A stretch of DNA of 64,000 nt from contig JABCZD010000009.1 of the NCBI GenBank assembly GCA_013289855.1, positions 1 through 64,000 of the forward strand, read 5' to 3'. Positions 18,048-26,795 of this stretch are shown here, piece by piece. Source of the DNA: Acidobacteriota bacterium (lineage in GTDB: Bacteria > Acidobacteriota > Terriglobia > Acidiferrales > UBA7541). The notes below the pieces were generated by a model that searched no databases, was not told where the DNA came from, and worked only from the letters and a program-made list of their open reading frames with translations. Position 1 is the first letter of the stretch; every line of letters starts with the position of its first letter. A program made the position numbers and the translations under genes.

Positions 18048-19676
18048 TTATTGCACGGTTAGCGTCACGGCTGTGGAGTGCGTCAGCGCTCCAGACGTAG
18101 CGGTAACCATAATCGTCGTGGTACCCGCTGGCGTGCCAGTAGTCGGGTTCGACGACGATCCGTATCCGCCGCAACCGCCGATCGTCAGCACCGCTACAAG
18201 TACCAGGCACAGCGCGGAGGCCATGGCAAAATTGCGCACCACCCCGCCGCGTATCGTACCCCGCTTCCGGCCTTTTTGTGCCAAGCCCAGTCCAAGCAGC
18301 CCAAATGCCGACATCGCGCCCCAAAGGATGGAATCCATGCCCGGGATCACTTGTGCCATGTAACCCGCCGGCTTGGTGGAAATCGTCAGAGTGGAAGTTG
18401 CCGGCGCTCCCGCCTGTGGAGTAACAGAGCTTGGCGAGAACGAGCAGGTCGCCAAAGTCGGCAGTCCGGAGCAGGAGAGAGTAGTCGCCGAGCCGAATCC
18501 GTTGAGACTGCCGAGCGTCACGGAAATCGTGGCGGATTGCCCCGCTGAAATCTTGGCCGTAGCCGGCGAAGCTGCGATCGAAAAATCCCCCACCGCTGGC
18601 GGCGGCGCATTCGCGGTCAACGTGCCAAACAGTCCGTGCTGCTCGTCCGTCAGTCCGGCCGTGAAATACAGGGTATTCGGATCCCCCGTTCCCCCGACCC
18701 CAAACACCATGTCCCATAGCGACAAGTTCACAATCGCTTGCCCGTTGCCATCCTTCATCTGGCCAATTAAGTTGCCAGTCGCCAGGTCGAACGCATTAAT
18801 CGTGCCGTCGCCAAAATTTCCCACCAGCAAGTCGCCGCCGAACGCCCCAAATCCTGCTGGAGCCATCACCGCACCCCACGGCGAATTGAGATTTCCATTC
18901 GAGGCCACGCGGCGCTGGAAATTACCATTCAGGTCGAACAGGCTGATGAATCCGTTGCCCGGCGCATTGACCGGATCGTGCTTGGCCGCATTTTGCATCG
19001 CGTAGGTAACTATCACCTGGCTCCCAATCACGTGTACGCCAAACGGTGCAAAGCCCGAGGGCAGCGTCGGATCTGTGAAATTTCCCGCAAGTTGCGTGAG
19101 CTTGAAATTCGCGTCGTACACTTCCAGCGCCGGCGCTCGGAAATTCGCCGCCAGCAAAAAGGTGCCGTTGGAATTCGTGATGATCGCCAATCCCTTGTAA
19201 ACCGCGCCCGCCCCGCCCATGGAATTGTCCACCGCCAACGCCGCGTTTGTGCCGTTGCCATTCCATCCCGAGATCGTTCCGTCTTCCGTGTCGAAAAGGA
19301 ACTGACTGGCACCGGTGAAGCCTCCAGAAGTGACCTGAAACCCTTGCGTGGCATTCGCCACCGTGCCCGAAGGCGTCGAGACCGCTGCTACCCCGTTGGG
19401 CGGCGGAATGGTCACCACCGGTTGTTGAATATTCCCCTGCGCGTCGTACAGCGTCGAGACTCCGCTATTGTTGTCCGCAATCCAAAACGTTCCTCCGGGG
19501 AACAAAGATATTCCCCAGGGATTGCTCAATTTCGGATCGGTGATCTTTGCCATTCCAGCGGTATCCGACACCAGATTCGTCTGTGCATAGCTGTTCACCT
19601 GCGCGTACACACTGCCGGCTGAACCCAGCAGGCAAAGGGTTAGTCCTAAAGCTACCCGTGAAAGCAATCGAGACAT
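18048..19676 (-). CDS. Secreted beta-propeller protein, TIGR03118-like, with Ig-like segment and C-terminal membrane anchor
   Basis: A 542-residue exported protein. The signal peptide (about 1-26, ending YAQ) is followed by a long region (about 35-350) of propeller-like repeats such as NPWGISLFPGG and SPWGAVMAPAG, as in the TIGR03118 family of acidobacterial surface proteins. A bacterial Ig-like stretch (about 360-440, ISAGQSATISVTL) and two hydrophobic segments (about 455-475 and 490-510) come next. A short lipobox-like IGGCGG and a Thr/Ser-rich tail end it. The start at 19676 was chosen because GGAG is 7 bases upstream and the signal peptide begins there; the 85 residues ahead are not protein-like. 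Function unknown. Confidence 0.8.
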   Translation of the reverse strand: MSRLLSRVALGLTLCLLGSAGSVYAQVNSYAQTNLVSDTAGMAKITDPKLSNPWGISLFPGGTFWIADNNSGVSTLYDAQGNIQQPVVTIPPPNGVAAVSTPSGTVANATQGFQVTSGGFTGASQFLFDTEDGTISGWNGNGTNAALAVDNSMGGAGAVYKGLAIITNSNGTFLLAANFRAPALEVYDANFKLTQLAGNFTDPTLPSGFAPFGVHVIGSQVIVTYAMQNAAKHDPVNAPGNGFISLFDLNGNFQRRVASNGNLNSPWGAVMAPAGFGAFGGDLLVGNFGDGTINAFDLATGNLIGQMKDGNGQAIVNLSLWDMVFGVGGTGDPNTLYFTAGLTDEQHGLFGTLTANAPPPAVGDFSIAASPATAKISAGQSATISVTLGSLNGFGSATTLSCSGLPTLATCSFSPSSVTPQAGAPATSTLTISTKPAGYMAQVIPGMDSILWGAMSAFGLLGLGLAQKGRKRGTIRGGVVRNFAMASALCLVLVAVLTIGGCGGYGSSSNPTTGTPAGTTTIMVTATSGALTHSTAVTLTVQ

Positions 19677-20006
19677 TTTTTCGCTCCGATAAATTTTCCA
19701 GCCGCTTCGCCCGCGGCTTTTTGGCTTTAACTCATTGGCCGGTGCGCGGAGCAATCGCCGAACACTCTGCGCCGCGTGCCAAGCACGAAAACAATGGTAG
19801 AGACCGCCAGAAAGAGGATTGTCACGCGGGAGTAATACTTGCGGCAGGAAATACTCACCAAACGGGGACAAATGTTTTACAAATTCTGCGGATGCCACGC
19901 TGGCGGGAGGACCGCAGCTTTGCCGAATCACATTCGAAATTCTTCAGTCTTAACGCGGAAGGCAGCAACTCAAGGGAATATTGTTCTGCGATCTCGCCGC
20001 GCGCTT
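19677..20006. other. Leader region of the propeller gene
   Basis: 330 bases between two minus-strand genes. On the minus strand a 6-bp hairpin, AGCCGC-GGGCGAA-GCGGCT, lies about 20 bases before the start codon and could affect translation. I compared the region by eye with the c-di-GMP riboswitch pattern and found no convincing match. Confidence 0.5.
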
Positions 20007-21257
20007 CTATAGTCGCAGCTTGCGGAAGCGCTCTTCCGCCGCAGCCAAGGTTTCTTCCTTCTTGCAAAACGTAAACCGGACTTGCGAAGCACCGTCCTGC
20101 GCGTTGTTGTAAAAACTCGATCCCGGCACGCACGCCACGCCGATCTCTTGCACCAGGTATCTTGCAAACGCCACGTCGCGCGACGGCGCGGCAAAGCGCG
20201 GATCATCGTGCGGAAAATCAAACCGCACAATGTCCGTCATGATGTAATACGCGCCCCGCGGCTTATAAACGGTGAAACCAGCGGCGGTCAGAATCTTCAG
20301 CAGCCGTTCGCGCTTCACAACGTAGCTTTCCGACAGTTTGTCGTAATAGCTCTGCGGAAATTGCAATGCCGCGGCGCCAGCTTGCTGCAACGGCGCAGCC
20401 GCTCCCACGGTCAGAAAATCGTGTACTTTGCGGATGGACTGCGTCGCGTGCGGCGGCGCAATGGCCCAGCCTACCCGCCAGCCGGTCACGCTGTAGGTTT
20501 TCGACAATCCGTTGATGACGATGGTGCGTTCGCGCATGCCATCGATTTGCGCCATGGAGATGTGCGCCGTGCCGTCGTAAAGAATGTGCTCGTAAATTTC
20601 GTCGGTGATGCAGAAAGTATTGTGCCGCACGCACAGGTCGCGAATGAATTCGAGTTCGCCGCGCGTAAAAACCTTTCCGGTGGGATTGTTCGGCGTGTTC
20701 AGGATGATGGCCTTGGTGTGCTCGTTGAAAGCCGCGGCCAGTTCGTCCTGATCGTAAGTCCATTCGGAGTTGGTATCCTTGGGCGGCTGCATGCGCACAA
20801 AGCGTGGGGTCGCGCCGCTCAGTATGGCGTCGGGCCCGTAATTCTCATAAAAAGGCTCGAAGACTACAATTTCGTCGCCGGGATTGATGATCGCCATCAT
20901 CGCGGACATCATCGCTTCCGTCGACCCGCAGCAGATGGTGATCTCGCGCTCGGGATCGACGCGCACATTCTGCGTCCGCGCGAATTTTTCCACGATGGCG
21001 TCGCGCAGCGGTTTCGCACCCCAGGTGATGGCGTACTGGTTGATGTCGTCCGCGATGGCTTGCCGCGCCGCTTCTTTGATTTCCGCGGGGGCCGCAAAAT
21101 CCGGGAAACCCTGCGATAGATTGACGGCGTTGTGTTTTTGCGCCAGCCGCGTCATCTCGCGAATCACCGATTCGGTGAACTGCTCGGCCTTGGCGGAGAG
21201 CATGCGCGTCCTTGAGGATAGGGCAGCCCGCGTGAAGGAAGCGTCGGTGATAGTCAT
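20007..21257 (-). CDS. PLP-dependent class I/II aminotransferase
   Basis: A 416-residue fold-type I aminotransferase. Landmarks are LSQGFPDF near the N-terminus, CCGSTEAM (cofactor phosphate), NTPNNPTGK, the Asp in TDEIYEHI, the Schiff-base Lys in SKTYSVTGWR, and the substrate-binding Arg in QVRFTFC near the C-terminus. The closest groups by memory are aspartate/methionine/kynurenine aminotransferases (YbdL-like), so it probably recycles amino groups onto 2-oxo acids. The ATG at 21257 was chosen because the longer frame would overlap the divergent DinB gene and its first 95 residues are not protein-like. Confidence 0.9.
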   Translation of the reverse strand: MTITDASFTRAALSSRTRMLSAKAEQFTESVIREMTRLAQKHNAVNLSQGFPDFAAPAEIKEAARQAIADDINQYAITWGAKPLRDAIVEKFARTQNVRVDPEREITICCGSTEAMMSAMMAIINPGDEIVVFEPFYENYGPDAILSGATPRFVRMQPPKDTNSEWTYDQDELAAAFNEHTKAIILNTPNNPTGKVFTRGELEFIRDLCVRHNTFCITDEIYEHILYDGTAHISMAQIDGMRERTIVINGLSKTYSVTGWRVGWAIAPPHATQSIRKVHDFLTVGAAAPLQQAGAAALQFPQSYYDKLSESYVVKRERLLKILTAAGFTVYKPRGAYYIMTDIVRFDFPHDDPRFAAPSRDVAFARYLVQEIGVACVPGSSFYNNAQDGASQVRFTFCKKEETLAAAEERFRKLRL

Positions 21258-21401
21258 ACGGTATTTTGCAATAGCTGCGGGGAGTTTCGCTAACAAAGTT
21301 TTCCCGCCAAAGTCGCCCCCAAAAGTTCTCAGCGAAAAAACCCTCGTCGCGGTACAATTACCTCCCCGGGTTACCTCTGCTAGATCAATCAGGAGAATAC
21401 G

Positions 21402-21893
21402 ATGCCCCTCAGTGAACTGCTGCTCCGTGAATTTGATGTGGAAATGCCCAACACCCGGAAAACCTTGGAACGCGTGCCCGCTGAAAAATGGGACTGGAAG
21501 CCGCACGCCAAGTCTGGGACGCTGGGATGGCTGGCCGGCCATATCGCCACGCTACCCGGCTTTTCCATCGCCGTCATCCAGACGCCGGAAATGGAGATTG
21601 CCGGTGCCTCATTTCCCAAGGTAGACAAGCACGCGGACTTGCTCGGCACTTTCGACAGTATTAGCAAACAAGCGCGCGGCGCCATCGCCGGGCTGACCGA
21701 CGACAATCTGCTTCGCGATACCTGGACGCTCAAGTGGAGCGGCAAAGTCCTGTTTCAGTTGCCGAAGTATGACGTTTTGCGCGTGCACTGTTTCAATCAC
21801 CTAATCCATCACCGCGCGCAGCTTACCGGATACTTCCGCGCGCTCGATGTGCCCCTGCCGGCGCTGTATGGCCCGAGCGCTGACGAGCAATAG
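21402..21893 (+). CDS. DinB-family protein
   Basis: A 163-residue four-helix-bundle protein of the DinB/YfiT superfamily. The metal-binding histidines are in LAGHIATLP (near residue 47) and HLIHHRAQL (near 130). Family members include thiol transferases and many of unknown function. AGGAG lies before the ATG. It is divergent from the aminotransferase gene. Which thiol (if any) it uses cannot be told. Confidence 0.85.
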   Translation: MPLSELLLREFDVEMPNTRKTLERVPAEKWDWKPHAKSGTLGWLAGHIATLPGFSIAVIQTPEMEIAGASFPKVDKHADLLGTFDSISKQARGAIAGLTDDNLLRDTWTLKWSGKVLFQLPKYDVLRVHCFNHLIHHRAQLTGYFRALDVPLPALYGPSADEQ

Positions 21894-21909
21894 TCTGCTG
21901 CGGGATTTA

Positions 21910-22012
21910 GTAGCACAGGCACTCTTGCCTGTGCAGACGGGCGACGTTATGTCATGTCGCAAATCTGCACAGGCCCTTCGCCGCTCAGGGTAAACAAGAG
22001 TGCCTGTGCTAC
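21910..22012. repeat. Long intergenic inverted repeat (repetitive element)
   Basis: Perfect 18-bp arms GTAGCACAGGCACTCTTG (21910) and its complement (21995). A second nested pair, CCTGTGCAGA/TCTGCACAGG, lies just inside. The right side has the motif CGCTCAGGGTAAA shared with the elements at 17611 and 34173. A near-identical single arm occurs at 27376. It probably folds as a cruciform or RNA hairpin between the DinB and thiolase genes. Confidence 0.85.
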
Positions 22013-22079
22013 CCCCGCCGCGACGTCATACCGCGGCGCTGCATCAAATTGTTTTGGGCGACTATTTCTGGAGGTCTTC

Positions 22080-23264
22080 ATGGAAACACCAGTAATTCTT
22101 AGCGCCGTGCGCACGCCGGTGGGAAAATTTCAAGGCGGCCTAGCCGGCTTTTCTGCCACCGAACTGGGCGCGAAAGTCGTCGCCGAAGCCACCCGCCGCG
22201 CCGGCCTCAACGGCCAGCAGATCGACGAAGCCATCATGGGCAACGTGGTGCAAGCCGGCCTTGGGCAGAATCCCGCTCGCCAGGCCGCGCTCAAAGGTGG
22301 GTGCGATCCCAAGGTTGCCGCGCTCACCATCAACAAAGTTTGCGGGTCGGGTCTGAAAGCCGTCGCCCTTGCCGCGCAAGCCGTGCAACTCGGCGAATCG
22401 GAAATTGTTGTCGCCGGCGGCATGGAATCGATGTCCAACTGCCCGTATTTGTTGCCGCAGGCCCGCACCGGCTATCGCTTGGGCGACGGCAAGCTTGTCG
22501 ATTCCATGATCCATGACGGCCTGTGGGACAAATTCGAAGATTTTCACATGGGCATGACCGGCGAACTAGTCGCCGAGAAATACGGCATCACGCGCGAGGA
22601 ACAAGACCGCTTTTCGTTTGAGAGTCACCAGAAGGCTGTGCGCGCGCGCAAGTCGTGTTTTTTTGAAGCACAAATCTTACCCATAGAGGTGCCGCAGAAA
22701 AAAGGCGAACCGCTCGTAATTCGTTACGATGAATCGCCGCGCGAGGACGCTTCCCTGGAAGCTCTCGCCAAATTAAAACCCGCCTTCAAGAAAGATGGCA
22801 CGGTGACCGCCGGAAACGCTCCGGGCACCAATGATGGCGCCGCCGCCCTGATTGTTACCAGCGAACGCCACGCTCAGGTGCTCGGCAAAAAGCCCATGGC
22901 CCGCATCGTCGCGCAAGCCACCAGCGGCGTTGAGCCCAAGTGGGTGATGATGGCACCCGTTGACGCCGTCGAAAAACTTTTGAAGAAAACCGGCTGGGAC
23001 CGCGACAAAGATGTCGACCTGATCGAGCTGAACGAAGCCTTCGCCGTGGCGGCCATCGCCGTTACACGCCAACTCAAACTCAATCCCGAAAAGGTAAACG
23101 TAAACGGCGGCGCTGTAGCCATCGGCCATCCCATCGGCGCGTCCGGCGCGCGCATCCTCGTCACCCTGCTCTACGAAATGGAGCGCCGCAATCTAAAACG
23201 CGGCATCGCTGCCCTCTGCCTCGGCGGCGGCAACGCCGTAGCACTAGCCGTCGAGCGCTACTAG
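22080..23264 (+). CDS. Acetyl-CoA C-acetyltransferase (thiolase)
   Basis: A 394-residue type II thiolase, which condenses or splits acetyl-CoA units in short-chain fatty acid or polyhydroxybutyrate metabolism. The acylated Cys is in [11 protein letters not shown] (near residue 88), the catalytic His in [12 protein letters not shown] (near 349) and the second Cys in CLGGGNAVA (near 379). GGAGGT ends about 4 bases before this ATG, which fixes the start; the upstream 42 residues overlap the inverted repeat. A 3-hydroxybutyryl-CoA dehydrogenase gene lies 4 kb downstream on the same strand. Confidence 0.95.
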   Translation: METPVILSAVRTPVGKFQGGLAGFSATELGAKVVAEATRRAGLNGQQIDEAIMGNVVQAGLGQNPARQAALKGGCDPKVAALTINKVCGSGLKAVALAAQAVQLGESEIVVAGGMESMSNCPYLLPQARTGYRLGDGKLVDSMIHDGLWDKFEDFHMGMTGELVAEKYGITREEQDRFSFESHQKAVRARKSCFFEAQILPIEVPQKKGEPLVIRYDESPREDASLEALAKLKPAFKKDGTVTAGNAPGTNDGAAALIVTSERHAQVLGKKPMARIVAQATSGVEPKWVMMAPVDAVEKLLKKTGWDRDKDVDLIELNEAFAVAAIAVTRQLKLNPEKVNVNGGAVAIGHPIGASGARILVTLLYEMERRNLKRGIAALCLGGGNAVALAVERY

Positions 23265-23370
23265 GCTATCGCGGCCGTAGCCGTAAAGGCCTAGCACACT
23301 TTTGTCAACTAATTATTTTAAGCAATGGTATGCTTCTGCCCGAACTGGCTCCAAAGGCGGTCCGCAGCGT

Positions 23371-23613
23371 ATGCCGAAAGAAGACGATATCCGCGACGTT
23401 AGAAGCGAACAAGAACAGCGAGGCAAGAGACCCATCGACGCGGAAGAGAAAAAACGGATCGCCCGGCTGCGAGAGAAATTTTATGACGCGATGAGGTCGG
23501 GAAACGAGAAACGGTTCGAAGAACTGCTTACCCGCGACCTCGAGCAGAAGCCCGGGTCTGAACAGTACGTGCGGTCTTGGCAGGCTTGGAAGAAGTACCA
23601 CGGCGAGCGGTGA
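23371..23613 (+). CDS. Small charged protein of unknown function
   Basis: An 80-residue hydrophilic protein, helical and rich in Glu, Arg and Lys (MPKEDDIRDVR...). No family is recognised. The coding look (clear acidic/basic helix, RFEELLTRDLEQ) is better than random. Its last 86 bases overlap the small gene on the other strand, so at least one may be false. No strong ribosome-binding site is seen. Confidence 0.45.
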   Translation: MPKEDDIRDVRSEQEQRGKRPIDAEEKKRIARLREKFYDAMRSGNEKRFEELLTRDLEQKPGSEQYVRSWQAWKKYHGER

Positions 23614-23752
23614 ATCCTCGGTGTTCCAGCCTGGCAAAGATTCTCTCTTGGTCTTCCTTGGGCAACATAGCCAGATGCTCCTGCGCAATCTGGACCAGCG
23701 TCTCCACAGTTTCCTTCAAGCTTGGCTTTTTGTTGATTTTTTTCTTTGCCAT
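23528..23752 (-). CDS. Small basic protein of unknown function
   Basis: A 74-residue protein. It has a Lys-rich start (MAKKKINKKP), an amphipathic helix (ETLVQIAQEHLAMLPKED), and an Arg/Thr/Ala-rich tail. It may bind nucleic acid, but this is a guess from charge. It overlaps the small plus-strand gene tail to tail. GAGGGG lies 12-15 bases upstream of the start, a little far. Confidence 0.45.
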   Translation of the reverse strand: MAKKKINKKPSLKETVETLVQIAQEHLAMLPKEDQERIFARLEHRGFTARRGTSSKPAKTARTVQTRASARGRG

Positions 23753-23839
23753 ATACGAAGAATACCCCTCTTTGCGAAAAATGGGCAATAGGTCCGCGAT
23801 CTATAGTTCGATGCAGCAAAGCTAGAATTGCGGGTGCAA

Positions 23840-24523
23840 CTAGGTTGCCACTTGTCCTTCCGCCGTCATACCTGCTGCCACCACGCCGCCCCGCGGCAAC
23901 GAGTTGCCGCAGTTCGGACAAAACTTGTCCGCCTCGCCAACCTCCTGCCGGCAGTTCGGGCAAGAGGGATGCAAGTTTGCGTCGCAGTTCGGGCAGTAGT
24001 TAAATCGCGCGCCCACCGTTGTTCCACACTGCGGACAACCGTACGGCAGCGGCTCGCGCAAGAAAAAGTACAGCAGGAAGCCAATCGCCAGATACGCCGG
24101 AGACAGAATTAGGATCAGCATAATCCACAGTCCGGCATGCATCCCGCGCCGTTTGGCGTCGTGATAGACGTAGCCGAGGAACAGCACAAAGCTTCCCAGG
24201 GTAATGGCCGTCACGGTAATCACGCCGGCCAGCGCCAACGACGCCAGCACCGGGTCATTCCGTAATTCGTACGGCCAGATCTGATGGGGCGCTTGCGCCA
24301 CCACCTCACCTGGACTGCTGTACAGCACGAAGCTGTGCCCAAGATTCACGAACGTGCCGATCGCAATCGCCAGCAGCCACAGCAGCACCACGGTGATCAC
24401 CAGCCACCGCGGAACGATGCGAAACTCTTCGCGGAAGCTGCTTCTTTCGCGCTTGCGGCGAAAGCGGTTCAGCCGCATCCGTTCACTGAACGATTGACTC
24501 ACGCGATTTTGATAGTCGGCCAT
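23840..24523 (-). CDS. Membrane protein with C-terminal double zinc ribbon
   Basis: A 227-residue protein. A basic cytoplasmic N-terminus (1-38) precedes three membrane segments (about 40-62, 90-118 and 130-152). A cytoplasmic tail follows with several CxxC pairs (CPQCG, CPNCD, CPNCRQ, CPNCGN), making two zinc ribbons. Such ribbons often organise protein or nucleic-acid contacts; no specific role is known. GGAG precedes the ATG at 24523. It lies downstream of the sigma/anti-sigma pair but after a strong hairpin, so it probably has its own transcript. Confidence 0.7.
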   Translation of the reverse strand: MADYQNRVSQSFSERMRLNRFRRKRERSSFREEFRIVPRWLVITVVLLWLLAIAIGTFVNLGHSFVLYSSPGEVVAQAPHQIWPYELRNDPVLASLALAGVITVTAITLGSFVLFLGYVYHDAKRRGMHAGLWIMLILILSPAYLAIGFLLYFFLREPLPYGCPQCGTTVGARFNYCPNCDANLHPSCPNCRQEVGEADKFCPNCGNSLPRGGVVAAGMTAEGQVAT

Positions 24524-24568
24524 ACTCTCCTCGATTCCCGTTACAAAACTCGTACCCTTGCCGTTGTA

Positions 24569-24597
24569 GGGGCGCCCCGACCGGGTCGGGGCGCCCC
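24569..24597 (-). terminator. Perfect 14-bp hairpin after the anti-sigma gene
   Basis: GGGGCGCCCCGACC and its complement are separated by one base. It lies 15 bases past the anti-sigma stop. There is no long T run on the minus strand, so it may be a repetitive palindrome acting as terminator or transcript stabiliser. Confidence 0.6.
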
Positions 24598-24611
24598 AGC
24601 TTGCCCAGCCG

Positions 24612-25118
24612 TCAACCGCGCTGTTTGCCTTCGCTGAATTTCTGGCGCGGACTTTCCGCCAGCAGAATCGCACCAGCGATCAGCGCGGGAATCAGCCACC
24701 ACAATCCAAATCCCAGCTCCCACGCCAGCTTCGGGACGTGCAGCCGCTCGCCCGCCCAGGCAAATAGCTGCCACACATACGGCGCGGTGGCGATGCCGAG
24801 CGCCCACGAAACGCCCGCGATTGCCCATATCGCCAGCCGGCGCGGCGCGCGTTCTTCTAATTGCTGCGCTCGTAAGCGCACGCGAAATTGCGTTCGGCTC
24901 GCCAATCCCGAAGGAAACGGAATGGCGTTGCTGCGCAGCGTCCGCAAGGCATTTTCCGTGGATTCCGCTACCGTCGAGCACTCGCCACAATCTCGCAAAT
25001 GCGCGTCCAGCCACGCACGCTCTTGTTCAGACAGCCCTTCGACGTGATGCTGGTCGATCAACTGTTTGGCGCGCGCGTGAACTTCGTTCATGCCCGAATT
25101 CCCGTTTGCAAAGTTCAT
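24612..25118 (-). CDS. Anti-sigma factor with N-terminal zinc finger
   Basis: A 168-residue membrane protein. The cytoplasmic zinc-binding anti-sigma domain has HLRDCGEC (His-x3-Cys-x2-Cys, residues about 40-47). Two membrane segments lie at about 93-115 and 135-155. The start overlaps the stop of the sigma factor gene by four bases, the classic sigma/anti-sigma arrangement. It is expected to hold the sigma factor inactive at the membrane until an envelope signal arrives. Little protein lies outside the membrane, so the signal is unclear. Confidence 0.85.
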   Translation of the reverse strand: MNFANGNSGMNEVHARAKQLIDQHHVEGLSEQERAWLDAHLRDCGECSTVAESTENALRTLRSNAIPFPSGLASRTQFRVRLRAQQLEERAPRRLAIWAIAGVSWALGIATAPYVWQLFAWAGERLHVPKLAWELGFGLWWLIPALIAGAILLAESPRQKFSEGKQRG

Positions 25119-25786
25119 GCCGCACCTTCCTGCATGGCCACGCGCATGGCTTCCAGCCCGCGGTACAGGCGCGTCTTCACCGTCGAAATCGGCAGGTGCA
25201 TCACCGTCGCTATTTCATCGATCTGCAGCTCTTCGTGAAAGCGCAGCACCACCACCTCGCGGTAAATCAGTGCAATCTGTTCCAGAGAAGCGCGCACCGC
25301 GGAATCTCGCTCCTCGCTGATTGCCGCGTGCAAGGGCGAAGGCTGGCGCGTGTCCGCGATTTGCAGCGGCTGCTCCTGCGCCGGATCGGTCAGCATATCC
25401 AGGCTCTGGACTTTTCTTTGCCGCTGCCAATCGATCACCAGGTTGCGCGCAATGGTGAAGAGCCACGCTTCAAACTTGTTCTTGCCGTCGTATTGGTGCC
25501 CGCGCTCCAGCACGCGTATCCACGTTTCCTGAAAGAAATCTTCCGCGCGTTCGCGATGTGAAGTGAGATACAGCAGGTAGCGAAACAGCCGGTATTGATA
25601 TTGTTCGATCAGCTGATCCAGCAACTCCGGATCGCGGCGCTTCAAACCTTCCGCCAGCGCCCGCCGATCGCTCGTATCCACCGCGGTATTAATGGCCATC
25701 AGCGCAGAAAACGAAGCCGCCGCGCGCCCGAGCAAACTCGCGGCGGGAAAAGTCTGTGCAGCGGGAAATGTGCATGTTGTGCTCAT
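25115..25786 (-). CDS. ECF-type RNA polymerase sigma factor
   Basis: About 223 residues. Sigma region 2 has YQYRLFRYLLYLTSHRE and DFFQETWIRVLER; the core-binding and -10 helix is FEAWLFTIARN. Region 4 has YREVVVLRFHEEL and the recognition helix PISTVKTRLYRGLEAM. The gene is co-transcribed with its anti-sigma, which overlaps by four bases. The start is uncertain: ATG at 25786 or ATG at 25699 would both leave region 2 intact. Confidence 0.88.
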   Translation of the reverse strand: MSTTCTFPAAQTFPAASLLGRAAASFSALMAINTAVDTSDRRALAEGLKRRDPELLDQLIEQYQYRLFRYLLYLTSHRERAEDFFQETWIRVLERGHQYDGKNKFEAWLFTIARNLVIDWQRQRKVQSLDMLTDPAQEQPLQIADTRQPSPLHAAISEERDSAVRASLEQIALIYREVVVLRFHEELQIDEIATVMHLPISTVKTRLYRGLEAMRVAMQEGAA

Positions 25787-25926
25787 TCTACTGAAATATA
25801 CGAGCCACCCCGCCAAAAAGACTCACGGTTTCCGAGTGGCGTCGACGTTCCGCCAGTGGGGTTGCCAGCGCACTAAAACGCGACGACCTCCTGTCGTGTC
25901 ATCCTGTAGTAAACTGTGTTGCTGCT

Positions 25927-26625
25927 ATGATTTGCCCCAAATGCAAGGCCGAATACCGCGACGGCTTCAACGTCTGCTCTGACTGCCAGATTCCACTCGT
26001 TTGGCAACTTGCTCCGCCGCCTCGGCGTACTCGAGCCAGCGATCCGCCGCCGTTCGCCATCCCTGAAGACCGTCCGCCGTACGACTACAGGCCCGATGAA
26101 GATCCCTTCTGCGCGTTCTGGCACGGCGAAGATTCCCGCGTCCACGCCGAACTCTGCGCGGTCCTCCAGGAAGCCGGCATCCCTTTCAAAACTGTGCGCC
26201 GCGAGGATCATCTTTTCCGTCTCAGTAACACCAGCGCTCTGAAAATTGGCGTACCTTTTTCTCTTTACACTAAGGCCGAACTCGCCGTGAAAGAGGCTTT
26301 CGGAGCGGATGAGGATGGGGCCGACGCAGTTCCGTTACTACCCGCGAGCTCGGCGGAAAATTCCGGCGACGTGCAAAATGATTCAGACGATTCGCCCAAC
26401 CCGGATTTCGCAGGCCGCTCCCCGGAGGATGCCACCGCCGAAGTCTGGTCCGGGACAAACTATTATTTCGCCGAGTTCCTGGTGTCCTGTTTGCAAGCTA
26501 ATGGGATTTACTTTCACAGGGACAAGAATGGCACGGCGCACCGTCTGCTGGTATTGCCCGAAGACGCAGAACGCGCGCGCAAACTTGTACGAGAAGTCAC
26601 GGAAGTTTCTCCTCCGAGCGGATGA
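25927..26625 (+). CDS. Zinc ribbon plus DUF2007-like signal-transducing protein
   Basis: A 232-residue protein. The N-terminal zinc ribbon has ICPKC and CSDCQIP (residues 2-24). Two DUF2007-like domains follow (about 60-125 and 165-228), each with the pattern W-x-G, then a helix, then a strand reading a small 'distance to state' value; the second ends LVREVTEVSPP. DUF2007 proteins are described as putative signal transducers with unknown ligand. The downstream paralogue at 26796 has the same double domain but no ribbon. Confidence 0.7.
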   Translation: MICPKCKAEYRDGFNVCSDCQIPLVWQLAPPPRRTRASDPPPFAIPEDRPPYDYRPDEDPFCAFWHGEDSRVHAELCAVLQEAGIPFKTVRREDHLFRLSNTSALKIGVPFSLYTKAELAVKEAFGADEDGADAVPLLPASSAENSGDVQNDSDDSPNPDFAGRSPEDATAEVWSGTNYYFAEFLVSCLQANGIYFHRDKNGTAHRLLVLPEDAERARKLVREVTEVSPPSG

Positions 26626-26795
26626 TGCGCGGATTCGCCCGTTGCGTGAGCTGTCGCGTCAGCTGGTGTAGACTTGTCGCGCGACGCTGCCTTGCCCACA
26701 ACGTCGCGAGCGTGGCGTCCGCGATTGCAGTTGCAGCTACTGGCGAGCCGCGGCGATTGTTTCATAATCCCAAACCGCATTGAATTGAGGCTTCC

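Noticed and set aside
18019..18717. Second minus-strand frame inside the propeller gene
   Set aside because: Gly/Arg/Ser-rich shadow with no signal sequence; the propeller frame has a signal peptide, family repeats and a terminator.
19677..19870. Possible c-di-GMP riboswitch ahead of the propeller gene
   Set aside because: A hairpin is present, but the conserved tetraloop and receptor bases of the known classes could not be matched.
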